Notes: generated by a model from the sequence alone, not told the origin. 64,000 nt of DNA from Larsenimonas rhizosphaerae (GCF_023700005.1 NZ_JAMLJK010000002.1:62001-126000); one strand, 5' to 3'; counted from the stretch's first letter, positions 35,968 to 44,657 are shown. Numbers and translations: made by a program.

Positions 35968-36159
35968 ATGCCAACCGTTCACGTTTACATGATTGAGGGG
36001 CGAACCCCGGCCCAGAAGGAATCCATGATTCGTCAGGTGACCGATGCCGTTGCGAACTCCCTCGATGCGCCACCGGCCAACGTCCGCGTGATCATCAGCG
36101 ATATTCCCAAGGGCGACTATGGCATCGGTGGCGAGACCGCCGAGCGCCTGGGCCGCTGA
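35968..36159 (+). CDS. 4-oxalocrotonate-tautomerase-family protein
   Basis: A 63-aa tautomerase. After removal of Met, Pro1 is the catalytic base and Arg11 and Arg39 (in EGR and NVRVII) match the two substrate-binding arginines of 4-oxalocrotonate tautomerase. Not a standard member of published iac clusters as I know them. Here it sits between the oxygenase reductase and the flavin reductase, in a cluster that also makes maleylacetate; it could speed ketonisation of hydroxymuconate, or act on another enol. The start follows AAAGGAA. Confidence 0.88.
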   Translation: MPTVHVYMIEGRTPAQKESMIRQVTDAVANSLDAPPANVRVIISDIPKGDYGIGGETAERLGR

Positions 36160-36192
36160 ACCGCGTCTGACTACCTCAACGGAGGGTCGATC

Positions 36193-37119
36193 ATGAGCTT
36201 CGATACGAGAGATTTCCGCAGCGCGCTGGGCAAGTTTGCCACCGGCGTGACAGTGATTACCGCGCGCGATGGCGACGACGACCATGGCGTTACCGCCAGC
36301 AGCTTCAACTCGGTGTCAATGGATCCCCCGCTGATCCTCTGGAGCATCGACAAGGGGGCCTACAGTCTGGATGCCTACCGCCACGCCGAGCACTTCGTGG
36401 TCAATGTGCTGGGTAACGAGCAGGTCGACATCTCCAACCGCTTCGCCCGGCGGGGCGAGGACAAGTTTGCCGGCATTGCCATCGACAAGGGGCTGGGGGA
36501 TGTCGCCCGAGTCATCGGGGCTGCTGCCCATTTCGAATGCCGCACCTGGGCCGTCTACGAGGGCGGTGATCATCTGATCATCGTTGGCGAAGTGTTGCGT
36601 TATGCCTACCGCAATGAGGGCAGCGCCCTGGTCTTCCACAACGGCCGCTACGCCGTTCCCGAGCCGCACCCGCTGATGCTTGATGTCGGTGAGACGCCGG
36701 CGATGGATGGCCGGCTGGGCCGGCACCTGCTTTACCTGATGCGTCAGGCACTGGCCGCCTATCGTGGCGATTTCTACCCGCGGCTCGCAAGCCTTGGTGT
36801 CAATGACAACGAGTGGCGGGTGCTGACCCTGCTCGCCGACAGCGGGCCGCTGGCCGCCGACGTGCTGGCGCGACGCGTGACGCAACCGCTCGTGGAGCTC
36901 GAGGATACCCTTGCCGCGCTGAGTGAGCGCGGTCTGCTGAGCATGGATGCCGCCCGGGGCGTGTGTCTTACCGATGCCGGGCAGGCGCTGGCGCTGCGTC
37001 TTCTGACCATGGCCGACGACTATGAACGTCGTCTGTTTGAAAGTCTGGCGGAAAACGAAGCCGACGCGCTCAAGTCGGGGCTTGGACGCGTGATCGAGCG
37101 TCTCGGCGCCCCTTCGTGA
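36193..37119 (+). CDS. iacG: Flavin reductase with C-terminal MarR-like domain, IacG-like
   Basis: A 308-aa two-domain protein. Residues 1-165 are an NAD(P)H:flavin reductase domain (FRSALGKFATGVTVITARDG, ASSFNSVSMDPPLILW). Residues about 175-305 form a winged-helix MarR-like domain (RLASLGVNDNEWRVLTLLADSG and following). The same architecture occurs in the C1 reductase of Acinetobacter p-hydroxyphenylacetate hydroxylase, where the MarR-like part is an effector-sensing autoinhibitory domain. It should supply reduced flavin to the IacA-like oxygenase. A GGAGGG ribosome site precedes the ATG. Confidence 0.88.
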   Translation: MSFDTRDFRSALGKFATGVTVITARDGDDDHGVTASSFNSVSMDPPLILWSIDKGAYSLDAYRHAEHFVVNVLGNEQVDISNRFARRGEDKFAGIAIDKGLGDVARVIGAAAHFECRTWAVYEGGDHLIIVGEVLRYAYRNEGSALVFHNGRYAVPEPHPLMLDVGETPAMDGRLGRHLLYLMRQALAAYRGDFYPRLASLGVNDNEWRVLTLLADSGPLAADVLARRVTQPLVELEDTLAALSERGLLSMDAARGVCLTDAGQALALRLLTMADDYERRLFESLAENEADALKSGLGRVIERLGAPS

Positions 37120-37176
37120 CCCCTCCATACGAGAGGTCACTGTGCAAGCAAGCCAATCAAGTCAAGGAGACCGACC

Positions 37177-37743
37177 ATGTCGGACGTAACGAATGATGAA
37201 GTGAAGGCGCTGGTAGCACGTATCGAGATACTGGAGGCCGAGGCCGACATCCGCCGTTTGCAGGCGCGCTACATGTTCCTCTGTGATACCCCGATCCCCG
37301 AGTATGGGGTGACCAGTGATGCCGAACGCATCGATCGGATCATGGCGCTTTATACCGAGGATGCCGTCTGGGAAGGCGTCGGTGAATACTACGACGGCCA
37401 GTTCGGGCGTGCCGAGGGGGCGGCAGCGATTCGGCGGCACTTCGAAGGCTTCTGGAAAAAGGACGCGGACCCCATGCTGCTGCTCAACGTCCACTACCTG
37501 ACCTCGGAGCAGATCCATGTCCGCGGCGACCTCGCCGAGGGGCAATGGGTTCACTGCCAGCCCTGGATCTTCTCCGACGGCAAGGCGCTGCTGCGCTCAT
37601 CACGACTCAACAATGCGTTCCGCAGGGAGCCCGACGGGCAGTGGAAGATTACACGTACACGCACCGAGAACGTGTTCGTGGCGCCGCTCAAGGAAGGCTG
37701 GGCGACGGACTTTCCCAGCGAGTCGGTACTGCTCAAGCGCTGA
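37177..37743 (+). CDS. iacI: SnoaL/NTF2-like protein, IacI-like
   Basis: A 188-aa NTF2-fold protein of the SnoaL-like group. LQARYMFLCDTPIPEYGVTSDAERIDRIMALYTEDAVWEG and the following residues show the usual pattern of such hydrolase/isomerase-like folds. Known iac clusters include IacI of this type, but its reaction is unsettled. An AAGGAG ribosome site is 8 bases before the ATG. The next gene begins 9 bp after its stop. Confidence 0.8.
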   Translation: MSDVTNDEVKALVARIEILEAEADIRRLQARYMFLCDTPIPEYGVTSDAERIDRIMALYTEDAVWEGVGEYYDGQFGRAEGAAAIRRHFEGFWKKDADPMLLLNVHYLTSEQIHVRGDLAEGQWVHCQPWIFSDGKALLRSSRLNNAFRREPDGQWKITRTRTENVFVAPLKEGWATDFPSESVLLKR

Positions 37744-37752
37744 GGAGGCGTT

Positions 37753-38811
37753 ATGGCACACGATTTCGTGTACACGTCCCATCCGGCACGCATCATCTTC
37801 GGGCCTGGCAGTCAGGCCCGTATTGCCGATGAACTGCGCCACCTGGACTGTCGCCGGGCGCTGGTGCTGTCCACACCCACCCGCCGCAACGCGGCGCTGG
37901 AGCTTCACGACCAGCTCGGTGAGCTGGCCGTCGGAGTGTTCAGTGAGGCCGCCATGCATACGCCGGTAGCCGTGACCGAGCGCGCCATGGCGGCGTTCGC
38001 GCAGGTCGATGCCGACTGCGTCGTGGCGCTGGGCGGGGGGTCGACCGTGGGGCTGGCCAAGGCGATTGCTCACCGCAATGACGCTCCCCAGGTCGTGGTG
38101 GCGACCACCTACGCCGGTTCCGAGGTCACACCCATTCTGGGGCAGACCGAGAACGGCCTGAAGACCACGATCAAGGGGCCCGGCATCCTGCCCGAGGTGG
38201 TGATTTATGACGCCGAACTTACCGTTGATCTGCCGCCGGCGATCAGCGTCACCAGCGGCCTGAACGCCATGGCGCATGCGGTGGAGGGGCTCTATGCGCG
38301 CGATCGTAACCCGCTGACCGGGCTGATGGCCGTAGAGGGGCTCGACAGCCTGAAGCGGGCACTGCCGGCCATCGTCGCCCGGCCGCACGATCTGGAGGCG
38401 CGCAGCGACGCGCTTTACGGTGCCTGGCTGTGCGGCAGTGTGCTGGGCAGTGTCGGCATGTCGCTGCACCACAAGCTGTGCCACACCCTGGGCGGCAGTT
38501 TTGATCTGCCTCACGCCGAAACCCACGCCATCCTGCTGCCGCACACCGCGGCCTATAACGCTCGGGCAGCGGCCGATGTTCTGGCGCCGGCCGCGCGGCT
38601 GTTCGGTGGCGAGCTGGGTGGCGGACTTTACGACTTCGCCGCCGGCCTGGGCGCGCCGCTCGCCCTTGAGACGCTTGGGTTGCGTGAGGCCGACCTGGAC
38701 CGAGCGACCGAGCTGGCGGTCATGAACCCCTACTGGAACCCGCGTCCGATCGAGCGCCATGCCATCCGCGAGCTGCTGGGTCGCGCCTGGCGTGGCGAGC
38801 GCCCGGCGTAA
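37753..38811 (+). CDS. Maleylacetate reductase
   Basis: A 352-aa iron-containing-alcohol-dehydrogenase-fold enzyme. VALGGGSTVGLAKAIAHR near residue 94 binds NAD, TTYAGSEVTPILGQTE is the maleylacetate-reductase signature, and HHKLCHTLGGSFDLPHAETHAILLPH supplies the metal histidines. It reduces maleylacetate to 3-oxoadipate, the step after hydroxyquinol or chlorocatechol ring cleavage. Catechol pathways do not need this enzyme, so its presence points to a trihydroxybenzene as the ring-cleavage substrate. A GAGG ribosome site precedes the ATG. Confidence 0.92.
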   Translation: MAHDFVYTSHPARIIFGPGSQARIADELRHLDCRRALVLSTPTRRNAALELHDQLGELAVGVFSEAAMHTPVAVTERAMAAFAQVDADCVVALGGGSTVGLAKAIAHRNDAPQVVVATTYAGSEVTPILGQTENGLKTTIKGPGILPEVVIYDAELTVDLPPAISVTSGLNAMAHAVEGLYARDRNPLTGLMAVEGLDSLKRALPAIVARPHDLEARSDALYGAWLCGSVLGSVGMSLHHKLCHTLGGSFDLPHAETHAILLPHTAAYNARAAADVLAPAARLFGGELGGGLYDFAAGLGAPLALETLGLREADLDRATELAVMNPYWNPRPIERHAIRELLGRAWRGERPA

Positions 38812-38865
38812 GGGTGCAATCGCGTGTCGAGGCTCGGGTGACCGGGCTGACAAGGAGAAGTGAGT

Positions 38866-39720
38866 ATGTCCCGGATCGACTATTTCACCGAAGCCAACTC
38901 CGTCGAGGCGGTCAATGCGCGCATGGGCGAGGATACCGACCCGCGGCTGCGTGAGGTCATGGCGTCGCTGGTGCGTCATCTGCACGGCTTCATCAAGGAG
39001 GTCGGGCTGACGCAGGAGGAATGGGAGGTCGCGATCGACTTCCTGACCCGTACCGGCCAGCTGTGTGACAACGAGCGGCAGGAGTTCATCCTGCTCTCCG
39101 ATACCCTTGGTGTGTCCATGCTGGTGGATGCGCTCGCGCATCGCCGTCCGGCGGGGGCCACCGAGAACACCGTATTCGGCCCCTTCCACGTGGACGGGGC
39201 GCCGGAACTGCCCATGGGCAGCTGTATTTCGCTCGATGGCAAGGGCGAGTCGTGTCGCTACTCGGGAAGGGTGCTTGATCTCGAGGGCCGGCCCATCGCG
39301 GGGGCGCGGATCGATGTCTGGTCGGACAACAGCGACGGCTTCTATGACGTACAGCAGCCCGGCCGGCAGCCGACGTGGAACAACCGGGGTGTGTTCGTCA
39401 CCGGTCCCGATGGCCGCTATGACTTCGTCGGCATCAAGCCGGTCTCCTATCCGATCCCCGACGACGGCCCTGTCGGCAACATGTTGACCCGGCTCGGGCG
39501 TCATCCCTGGCGGCCGGCCCATATGCATTTCCTGCTTACCCACCCGGACTACGAACGTATCGTCACCCACCTCTTCGTGGCCGGCGACGACTACCTGGCC
39601 TCGGACGCCGTGTTCGGGGTCAAGGCCTCGTTGATCGTGGCGTACCGTAGGGCGAATCAGAGCGATACCGAGTGGGAAGCGACAGCCGACTTCGTGATGA
39701 TTGCGCAGCCGCCTCATTGA
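38866..39720 (+). CDS. Intradiol dioxygenase, hydroxyquinol 1,2-dioxygenase type
   Basis: A 284-aa non-haem Fe(III) intradiol dioxygenase. The N-terminal helical dimer region (FTEANSVEAVNARMGEDTDPRLREVMASLVRHLH, in part) is the type seen in hydroxyquinol/catechol 1,2-dioxygenases. Iron ligands are visible as Tyr in SCRYSGRVLD, Tyr in KPVSYPIPDDGPVG, and His-X-His in RPAHMHFLL. The product would be 3-hydroxymuconate/maleylacetate from hydroxyquinol. Pairing with maleylacetate reductase favours hydroxyquinol over catechol. ATG at 38866 has AAGGAGA 7 bases upstream; a GTG at 38860 is less likely. Confidence 0.87.
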   Translation: MSRIDYFTEANSVEAVNARMGEDTDPRLREVMASLVRHLHGFIKEVGLTQEEWEVAIDFLTRTGQLCDNERQEFILLSDTLGVSMLVDALAHRRPAGATENTVFGPFHVDGAPELPMGSCISLDGKGESCRYSGRVLDLEGRPIAGARIDVWSDNSDGFYDVQQPGRQPTWNNRGVFVTGPDGRYDFVGIKPVSYPIPDDGPVGNMLTRLGRHPWRPAHMHFLLTHPDYERIVTHLFVAGDDYLASDAVFGVKASLIVAYRRANQSDTEWEATADFVMIAQPPH

Positions 39721-39839
39721 TGGACGCCGGGATCCGGAGCGCCTCGAGTGGATGGGCTCAACGCATCTGGACGGCTATTCCCGGTGGGCGGGCGATACCT
39801 TGCCTTCCACACCGGTCATGACTGCAAACAAGGAGAATC

Positions 39840-41273
39840 ATGATGCGTGACCATGAACTATTGATCGGTGGCGAGCGTGTGCCGGGCGATGAGGGGTACT
39901 TCGACGTGACCGATCCGGCCAGCGGTAGCGCCTTTGCCCGGTGCCCGGCGGGTTCGCCGGCACAGCTGGATCGCGCGGTCGACGCCGCCCGGTCCGCCTT
40001 CGGCGAATGGCAGGGCGCCAGCCATGCGCAGCGCTGCGAGGCGCTGACTCGGGTGGCCGATGACATCGAACGTGAGGCCGATGAACTGGCACGGTTGATC
40101 GTGCGGGAGCAGGGCAAGCCGCTGACGCTTGCCCATGCTGAAATCGCCGGGGGGGTGGCCTGGACACGCTATGCGGCGAGTCAGGAAATCCCGGTGGAGA
40201 CGATCGAGCAGACGCCGGCCCAGCAGATCGAGTTGCACCATCGGCCGGTGGGCGTGGTGGCCTCGATCACGCCCTGGAACTGGCCCTTCATGATCGCGGT
40301 GTGGCACATCATGCCGGCGCTGCGTGCGGGCAACTGTGTGGTCAGCAAGCCTTCCAGTCTGACGCCGCTGAGCACGATTCGTCTGGTCGAGATCATTGCC
40401 CGCCATGTGCCTCGGGGCGTGATCAACGTGGTCACGGGGGAGCGGGGCCTGGGCAGCGCCATTACCGGGCACCCGGGGATCGACAAGATCGTGTTCACCG
40501 GCTCTACCGAGACCGGCCAGAGCGTCATGCGGGCCTCGGCGGGTAACCTTAAGCGCCTCACTCTGGAACTGGGGGGCAATGATGCCGCCATTGTGCTGCC
40601 GGATACGCCGATTGCGGCAGTGGCCGAGGCGATCTTCCAGGCGGCCTTTCTCAACATGGGCCAGACCTGCTCGGCACTGAAACGGCTCTATGTGCATGAG
40701 TCCCAGTATCGGGAGCTCGGCGAGGCAATGGCTGACATCGCACGGCGTCAGGTGGTGGGCGCTGGACTGGAGGAGGGCGTGACCTTCGGTCCGGTGCAGA
40801 ATGCTGACCAGCTCGCGCTGGTGAGTGAGCTGGTCGATGATGCCCGTGCACAGGGCGCCGAGGTGCTGTGTGGTGGCGAGCGCCTGGCGCGGGACGGCTT
40901 CTTCTATCCGCCGACCATCGTCATGGGGGTCAGCGATGGCCAGAGGCTGGTGGACGAGGAGCAGTTCGGCCCGGTGCTGCCGCTGATTGCCTATACCGAT
41001 GTCGAGGATGCCCTGCGCCGTGCCAATGCATCATCAATGGGGTTGGGTGGTTCGGTCTGGGGGGCTGATGAGGTTCGCGCCCGGGCCATCGCCAACCGTC
41101 TGGAAAGTGGTGTGGCGTGGGTCAACTGTCACGCCCGGATTCAGCCCGACACTCCCTTTGGTGGCTGCAAGATGTCCGGCTTCGGGGTCGAGTTCGGGAT
41201 GCAGGGGCTGCTTGAGTTCACCACGCCACAGCTGCGCTTTACGTGCCCGCTGCCGTCCCCGGCAGCGAGCTGA
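39840..41273 (+). CDS. Aldehyde dehydrogenase
   Basis: A 477-aa NAD(P)-dependent aldehyde dehydrogenase. ASITPWNWPFMIAVWHI (cofactor), FTGSTETGQSVM, LELGGNDAAIVL (general base), NMGQTCSALKRLYV (catalytic Cys near 277) and EEQFGPVLPLI are present. In this cluster an indole-type acetaldehyde (from tryptamine or serotonin) or an arylacetaldehyde is a plausible substrate, giving the acid that the iac enzymes use. The start has a double ATG with AGGAGA ahead. A promoter-sized gap of 119 bp separates it from the dioxygenase. Confidence 0.87.
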   Translation: MMRDHELLIGGERVPGDEGYFDVTDPASGSAFARCPAGSPAQLDRAVDAARSAFGEWQGASHAQRCEALTRVADDIEREADELARLIVREQGKPLTLAHAEIAGGVAWTRYAASQEIPVETIEQTPAQQIELHHRPVGVVASITPWNWPFMIAVWHIMPALRAGNCVVSKPSSLTPLSTIRLVEIIARHVPRGVINVVTGERGLGSAITGHPGIDKIVFTGSTETGQSVMRASAGNLKRLTLELGGNDAAIVLPDTPIAAVAEAIFQAAFLNMGQTCSALKRLYVHESQYRELGEAMADIARRQVVGAGLEEGVTFGPVQNADQLALVSELVDDARAQGAEVLCGGERLARDGFFYPPTIVMGVSDGQRLVDEEQFGPVLPLIAYTDVEDALRRANASSMGLGGSVWGADEVRARAIANRLESGVAWVNCHARIQPDTPFGGCKMSGFGVEFGMQGLLEFTTPQLRFTCPLPSPAAS

Positions 41274-41751
41274 CCGACGCATCATGTCAGCACGGATGGC
41301 TGATTCAGGGCTGTTGCGTCAGCCATCCGCCTTCTCTGATCGGAAGCGCGCCGGGCACCGCCCGGTTCGCACAAGGGCCGGGCTGCCGCGGCTGAGGTGC
41401 CGCCGGGGTTGTTGGCGTCAACCAAGCTTGATATCTTCCGTCCCGTTACCGGCCTGACTCAGCAGCCGGTGTGCCGATGACCTGCGCGAAAAGTACAGCG
41501 AGGCGTTGATGAGTGCTGCGGCTGGCGCGCTTCGATGAGCGAAGTGGTCCACGCCCCGGGGTGTTTTTTCATCAGCCACTTCTGCTTCTCGGCGAGCTAT
41601 CACATGCAGTTCGTCGAGTCCTCTCCTGACACCTGCCAACGGGGCTGATATCAGTGCCTGACGCGAAGGCATGCAGCACCGAGGCGGTTTTCACGGGTCA
41701 GGCGATACAGCAAAACCCTTTAATGACTTTATCGCCCTGGAGCGCACTTAT
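41274..41751. other. Intergenic region without a supported gene
   Basis: A dyad with 10-bp arms at 41294-41303 and 41319-41328 lies 20 bp past the dehydrogenase stop and may be a weak terminator, though no T-run follows. The remainder has normal GC and no recognised coding signal; an 84-codon reading frame on the minus strand (41418-41672) has no support. Confidence 0.5.
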
Positions 41752-42228
41752 ATGGTCGACAAGGACGAGTTGGCTTCCTCCTTCTTTCCGCTCTCCGATG
41801 AATATCGCGCCCATGATTTTCCGCTCTACTGGGTTGCGCGTCTGAATGCAAAGTACAGTGCCGAGGTAGATGCTCTGCTCAAGCCCGAGGGGTTGAGTTC
41901 GTCCAGGTGGCGGGTGCTGGTCATCCTTCATGAGCAGGGCCGCCTGAGCATGTCCGATATTTCCACCCACGTCGTGGCCAAGCTCTCTACGGTGACCAGA
42001 ATCGTCTACAAGATGCAGGAGGCAGGCCTGCTCGAAACCGCGCCCTCTCCGCAGGATCGCCGGGTCACCGAGGTGGTGCTTACTGCTGAAGGTGAAGCCA
42101 AGCTGGCGGTGGCCAGAACGCTCACCGCCCGGGTGGTGGAAAAGGCGTTCGATGGTCTGAGCAAGGCGGAGATCGTTCACGTCAACCAGTGCCTGAGCAA
42201 GATGTTCCGTAACCTCAACGCGCCCTGA
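41752..42228 (+). CDS. iacR: MarR-family regulator, IacR-like
   Basis: A 158-aa MarR regulator. The winged helix is in SSRWRVLVILHEQGRLSMSDIS through LSTVTRIVYKMQEAGLLETAPSPQDRR (about residues 55-110). Known iac clusters are controlled by a MarR repressor (IacR) relieved by indole-acetate, and this gene closes the cluster. The start at 41752 follows GGAG 9 bases upstream. The operator-like repeats at 29485 and 29651 are the natural candidates for its binding. Confidence 0.82.
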   Translation: MVDKDELASSFFPLSDEYRAHDFPLYWVARLNAKYSAEVDALLKPEGLSSSRWRVLVILHEQGRLSMSDISTHVVAKLSTVTRIVYKMQEAGLLETAPSPQDRRVTEVVLTAEGEAKLAVARTLTARVVEKAFDGLSKAEIVHVNQCLSKMFRNLNAP

Positions 42229-42623
42229 CGCTTGCCTGCGGGCTCGCTCGGCCGGTACCTGCCGTTCGGGATAATGCCCGCTTTCGATCCGCGCCTGACC
42301 TTGCCTCATGATTGCAACGATCATAAGGCGTGAGGCCGCTGCTGGAGACGCCCCCCTGGCGTCACTGCCTGAATCACTGGTGCGGCCCCTGCTGGTGCAT
42401 CCTCTTCCCGCTGTTCCATGCCACCGGGCATGCCGGTGAGGAGGGCATGGTGCATCGACGGGAGAGCGCCACGTGATCCTGGTGGGCAGGGAAAGGAAAG
42501 TTCCTGGCAGGAGAGAACAAGAACGCCCCCTCCGGTAGATGTAGGTTGGTTCAATATACTGTGATGCCGTGATCAGTATCCGACAATAACAAAATCGACC
42601 CTGTCTTACGGAGGTCATTGACC
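42229..42623. other. Gap between iacR-like gene and permease gene
   Basis: No gene is supported. A short dyad, ACCGG/CCGGT at 42423-42437, stands within a larger CATGCC/GGCATG arrangement near 42417-42450. The right end (42541-42600) is AT-richer and probably holds the permease promoter. No copy of the iac operator-like repeat is found here. Confidence 0.45.
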
Positions 42624-44021
42624 ATGCCCGATATAACAAAAGCAGCTCACGCGATACCTGACTCCCCCCCCGCCGCCCGGCCAGTCATCGGTTTCAAGAC
42701 CATGATTGCAATCTGTGTGGGGACCGTAGTGGTACAGGGGGTCATGGCGTCCGGGCTGCTGGGGTTCGGCATTGGAGGCCTGAGCTTCCTGGCCGCCATG
42801 CTGGTGGCGTTCCTGCTGGCCATCTGCAACGCCATGTCGTTTTCAGAGCTCTCGCTGATGTATCCACAGGCCGGTACGCTGGCCACCTATACCCAGAAGG
42901 CCATCGGACATTTCCCGGCCATCGTGTCGGTGTTCGCAGGCTACATCGTGGTGGCCGTCTTCGCGATTCCGGCCGAGTTTCTGCTGGTTGATGCCCTGCT
43001 TCAGGCCCTGTTCCCCGGGATACTTCCCACGCACGTGGTGCCGCTTCTGATACTGGTAGCGATTGCCATATTCAATATCCTGGGTACCGATGTCTTCGCC
43101 CGGCTTCAGAACGTATTCACCTTTTCCATGATCGCCGTCATCCTGCTGGTCGGCGTGACAGCACTGACTCAGCCGCTGACACCGGCCGCAGCCAGCAGTG
43201 CGGCGGGCATCGACTGGGGGCTGGGCGGCATCGCCGACGGCAGTTTCTTCGGGCTGGTAGCACTTGCCATGTGGATGTTCGTTGGCTGCGAGTTCGTCTG
43301 CCCGATGATCAGCGATATCCGTCAGCCGGAAAAACGTATTCCACGGGCCATGTTCCTGTCGCTGGGCATTATCTTCGTGCTCTTTATCCTGTTCTGTCTT
43401 GGCGGGGGGCGGTATCTTTCCGATGAGACCCTGACCACGTCGCCGCTGCCTTATCTTGATCTGGTCGATGCGGTCTTCGGCAAGACCGGGTTGATCATCG
43501 CGACCGTAATGGGCATGACCGCCACCTGCAGTACGGTCAACACGGTTCTGGCCGCCGTACCGCGCATGCTTTCGGGCATGGCCGACAATGGCCAGGCCTT
43601 TGCCATCATGGGCAAAATGCATTCGCGCTATAACACCCCCTGGGTCGGCATCCTGTTTCTGGCAGCCGTCTCGACGGTGACCTTTCTGCTGGTCAACCCA
43701 CAGCAGATCATTGCGCTGGTCATCGCCGCGGCGACCAGCTGGCTGATGGCCTACATCGTGGCGCATATCGATGTGATCGTACTGCGTCGGCGCCACCCCG
43801 AGCATCGTCGCCCGTACCGTACGCCGTTCTATCCGCTGCCGCAGGTGCTGGGAATCATCGGCATGACCTATGTGATCTTCCATGCCTCACCCTCGCCGGA
43901 CATGACCGCCACGATCTATAGCCTCCTGGGTGGGGTACTGGGTGTCGTCAGTCTGATTGCGATCATCTGGGTCAAGTTCAAGATGAAAAAGGGCCTGTTC
44001 GAGGCAGACCTGAGCGACTAG
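42624..44021 (+). CDS. APC-family amino acid/amine permease
   Basis: A 465-aa inner-membrane transporter with about 12 hydrophobic segments. The N-terminal GFKTMIAICVGTVVVQGVMASGLLGFG (start of helix 1) and the ALAMWMFVGCEFVCPMISDIRQPEKRIPRAMF segment (helix 6 and the following loop) are typical of the amino acid-polyamine-organocation superfamily. Lying between the iac-like and hpa genes, it may import an aromatic amine, amino acid or acid. GGAGGT precedes the ATG at 42624. Confidence 0.87.
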   Translation: MPDITKAAHAIPDSPPAARPVIGFKTMIAICVGTVVVQGVMASGLLGFGIGGLSFLAAMLVAFLLAICNAMSFSELSLMYPQAGTLATYTQKAIGHFPAIVSVFAGYIVVAVFAIPAEFLLVDALLQALFPGILPTHVVPLLILVAIAIFNILGTDVFARLQNVFTFSMIAVILLVGVTALTQPLTPAAASSAAGIDWGLGGIADGSFFGLVALAMWMFVGCEFVCPMISDIRQPEKRIPRAMFLSLGIIFVLFILFCLGGGRYLSDETLTTSPLPYLDLVDAVFGKTGLIIATVMGMTATCSTVNTVLAAVPRMLSGMADNGQAFAIMGKMHSRYNTPWVGILFLAAVSTVTFLLVNPQQIIALVIAAATSWLMAYIVAHIDVIVLRRRHPEHRRPYRTPFYPLPQVLGIIGMTYVIFHASPSPDMTATIYSLLGGVLGVVSLIAIIWVKFKMKKGLFEADLSD

Positions 44022-44039
44022 TGCATGCAGGCTGATCCA

Positions 44040-44066
44040 CAGGGCACCTCGATATGAGGTGCCCTG
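44040..44066 (+). terminator. Terminator of the permease gene
   Basis: Perfect 11-bp arms with a 5-base loop lie 19 bp after the permease stop; the T-run is short (GTGCGTTTC). Confidence 0.65.
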
Positions 44067-44222
44067 TGCGTTTCAGGCTCGGCCTCAGCGTCATGGCAAT
44101 CGCCGAGAGGGCGTGTTGCACTCCCGGTGCCCCGTGCTGTCATCGGGGGGCTCGAATCATGCCTCAGTAGCCGGAACAGGATGCGCTGGGAAGGCATGGC
44201 CATTGGTGGGGCTGCTGGAAGG

Positions 44223-44657
44223 TTATTCCTTTGGATCGAGCTGCTGCACTTCATCGAGCAGGCTCATCAGCGTCCGGTATTTCTCCGGGCCGAGGTGCTG
44301 CTGGATGCGTTGATACTGGCGCATCATCTCGCCTTTCATGCTGTCGAACAGCGCATTGCCTTCGGGCGTCAGCGTGACACACAGCCGCCGCTGGTCGGTT
44401 TCAGGCTTCCAGCGGCTGACCAGGCCGCTCTGCTCCAGTCGCAGGAGCACCCCGGTCAGGCTCGGGCGCAGAATGCAGGCGCGCTCGGCGAGCTGATAGC
44501 TTTCAAGGGTCTGATTGTCGGACTGCCACAGGATGCGAATGACGCGCCACTGCTGTTCGGTGACGTTGTTGCGGTTGAGATGTGGCCTGAAAAAATCCAT
44601 GGCGGATTCACGCGCCTGAAGCAGGGCAAGGGTCAGGGAGGGAGTGGGGCGCGCCAT
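44223..44657 (-). CDS. hpaR: MarR-family repressor HpaR
   Basis: A 144-aa MarR regulator. LTLALLQARESAMDFFRPHLNRNNVTEQQWRVIRIL and CILRPSLTGVLLRLEQSGLVSRWKPETDQRR match HpaR of the homoprotocatechuate pathway closely. HpaR represses the meta-cleavage genes until 4-hydroxyphenylacetate or homoprotocatechuate is present. It is transcribed leftwards, away from the hpaI gene 99 bp to the right. No strong ribosome site is seen. Confidence 0.9.
   Translation of the reverse strand: MARPTPSLTLALLQARESAMDFFRPHLNRNNVTEQQWRVIRILWQSDNQTLESYQLAERACILRPSLTGVLLRLEQSGLVSRWKPETDQRRLCVTLTPEGNALFDSMKGEMMRQYQRIQQHLGPEKYRTLMSLLDEVQQLDPKE

Noticed and set aside
30822-36159. Reading the acyl-CoA-dehydrogenase-like gene and flavin reductase as the missing 4-hydroxyphenylacetate hydroxylase (C2/C1)
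   Set aside because: The IacB, IacCD, IacE, IacF and IacI neighbours fit the indole-acetate pathway better, and the 381-aa length is nearer IacA than C2. Kept as an alternative to test.
37600-39717. A 705-codon open frame on the minus strand opposite iacI-like, maleylacetate reductase and the dioxygenase
   Set aside because: All three opposite genes have clear catalytic motifs; the antisense translation is His/Arg/Gln-rich without family features.
41418-41672. An 84-codon minus-strand frame between the dehydrogenase and the iacR-like gene
   Set aside because: No family resemblance, no good ribosome site, and no partner genes on that strand.
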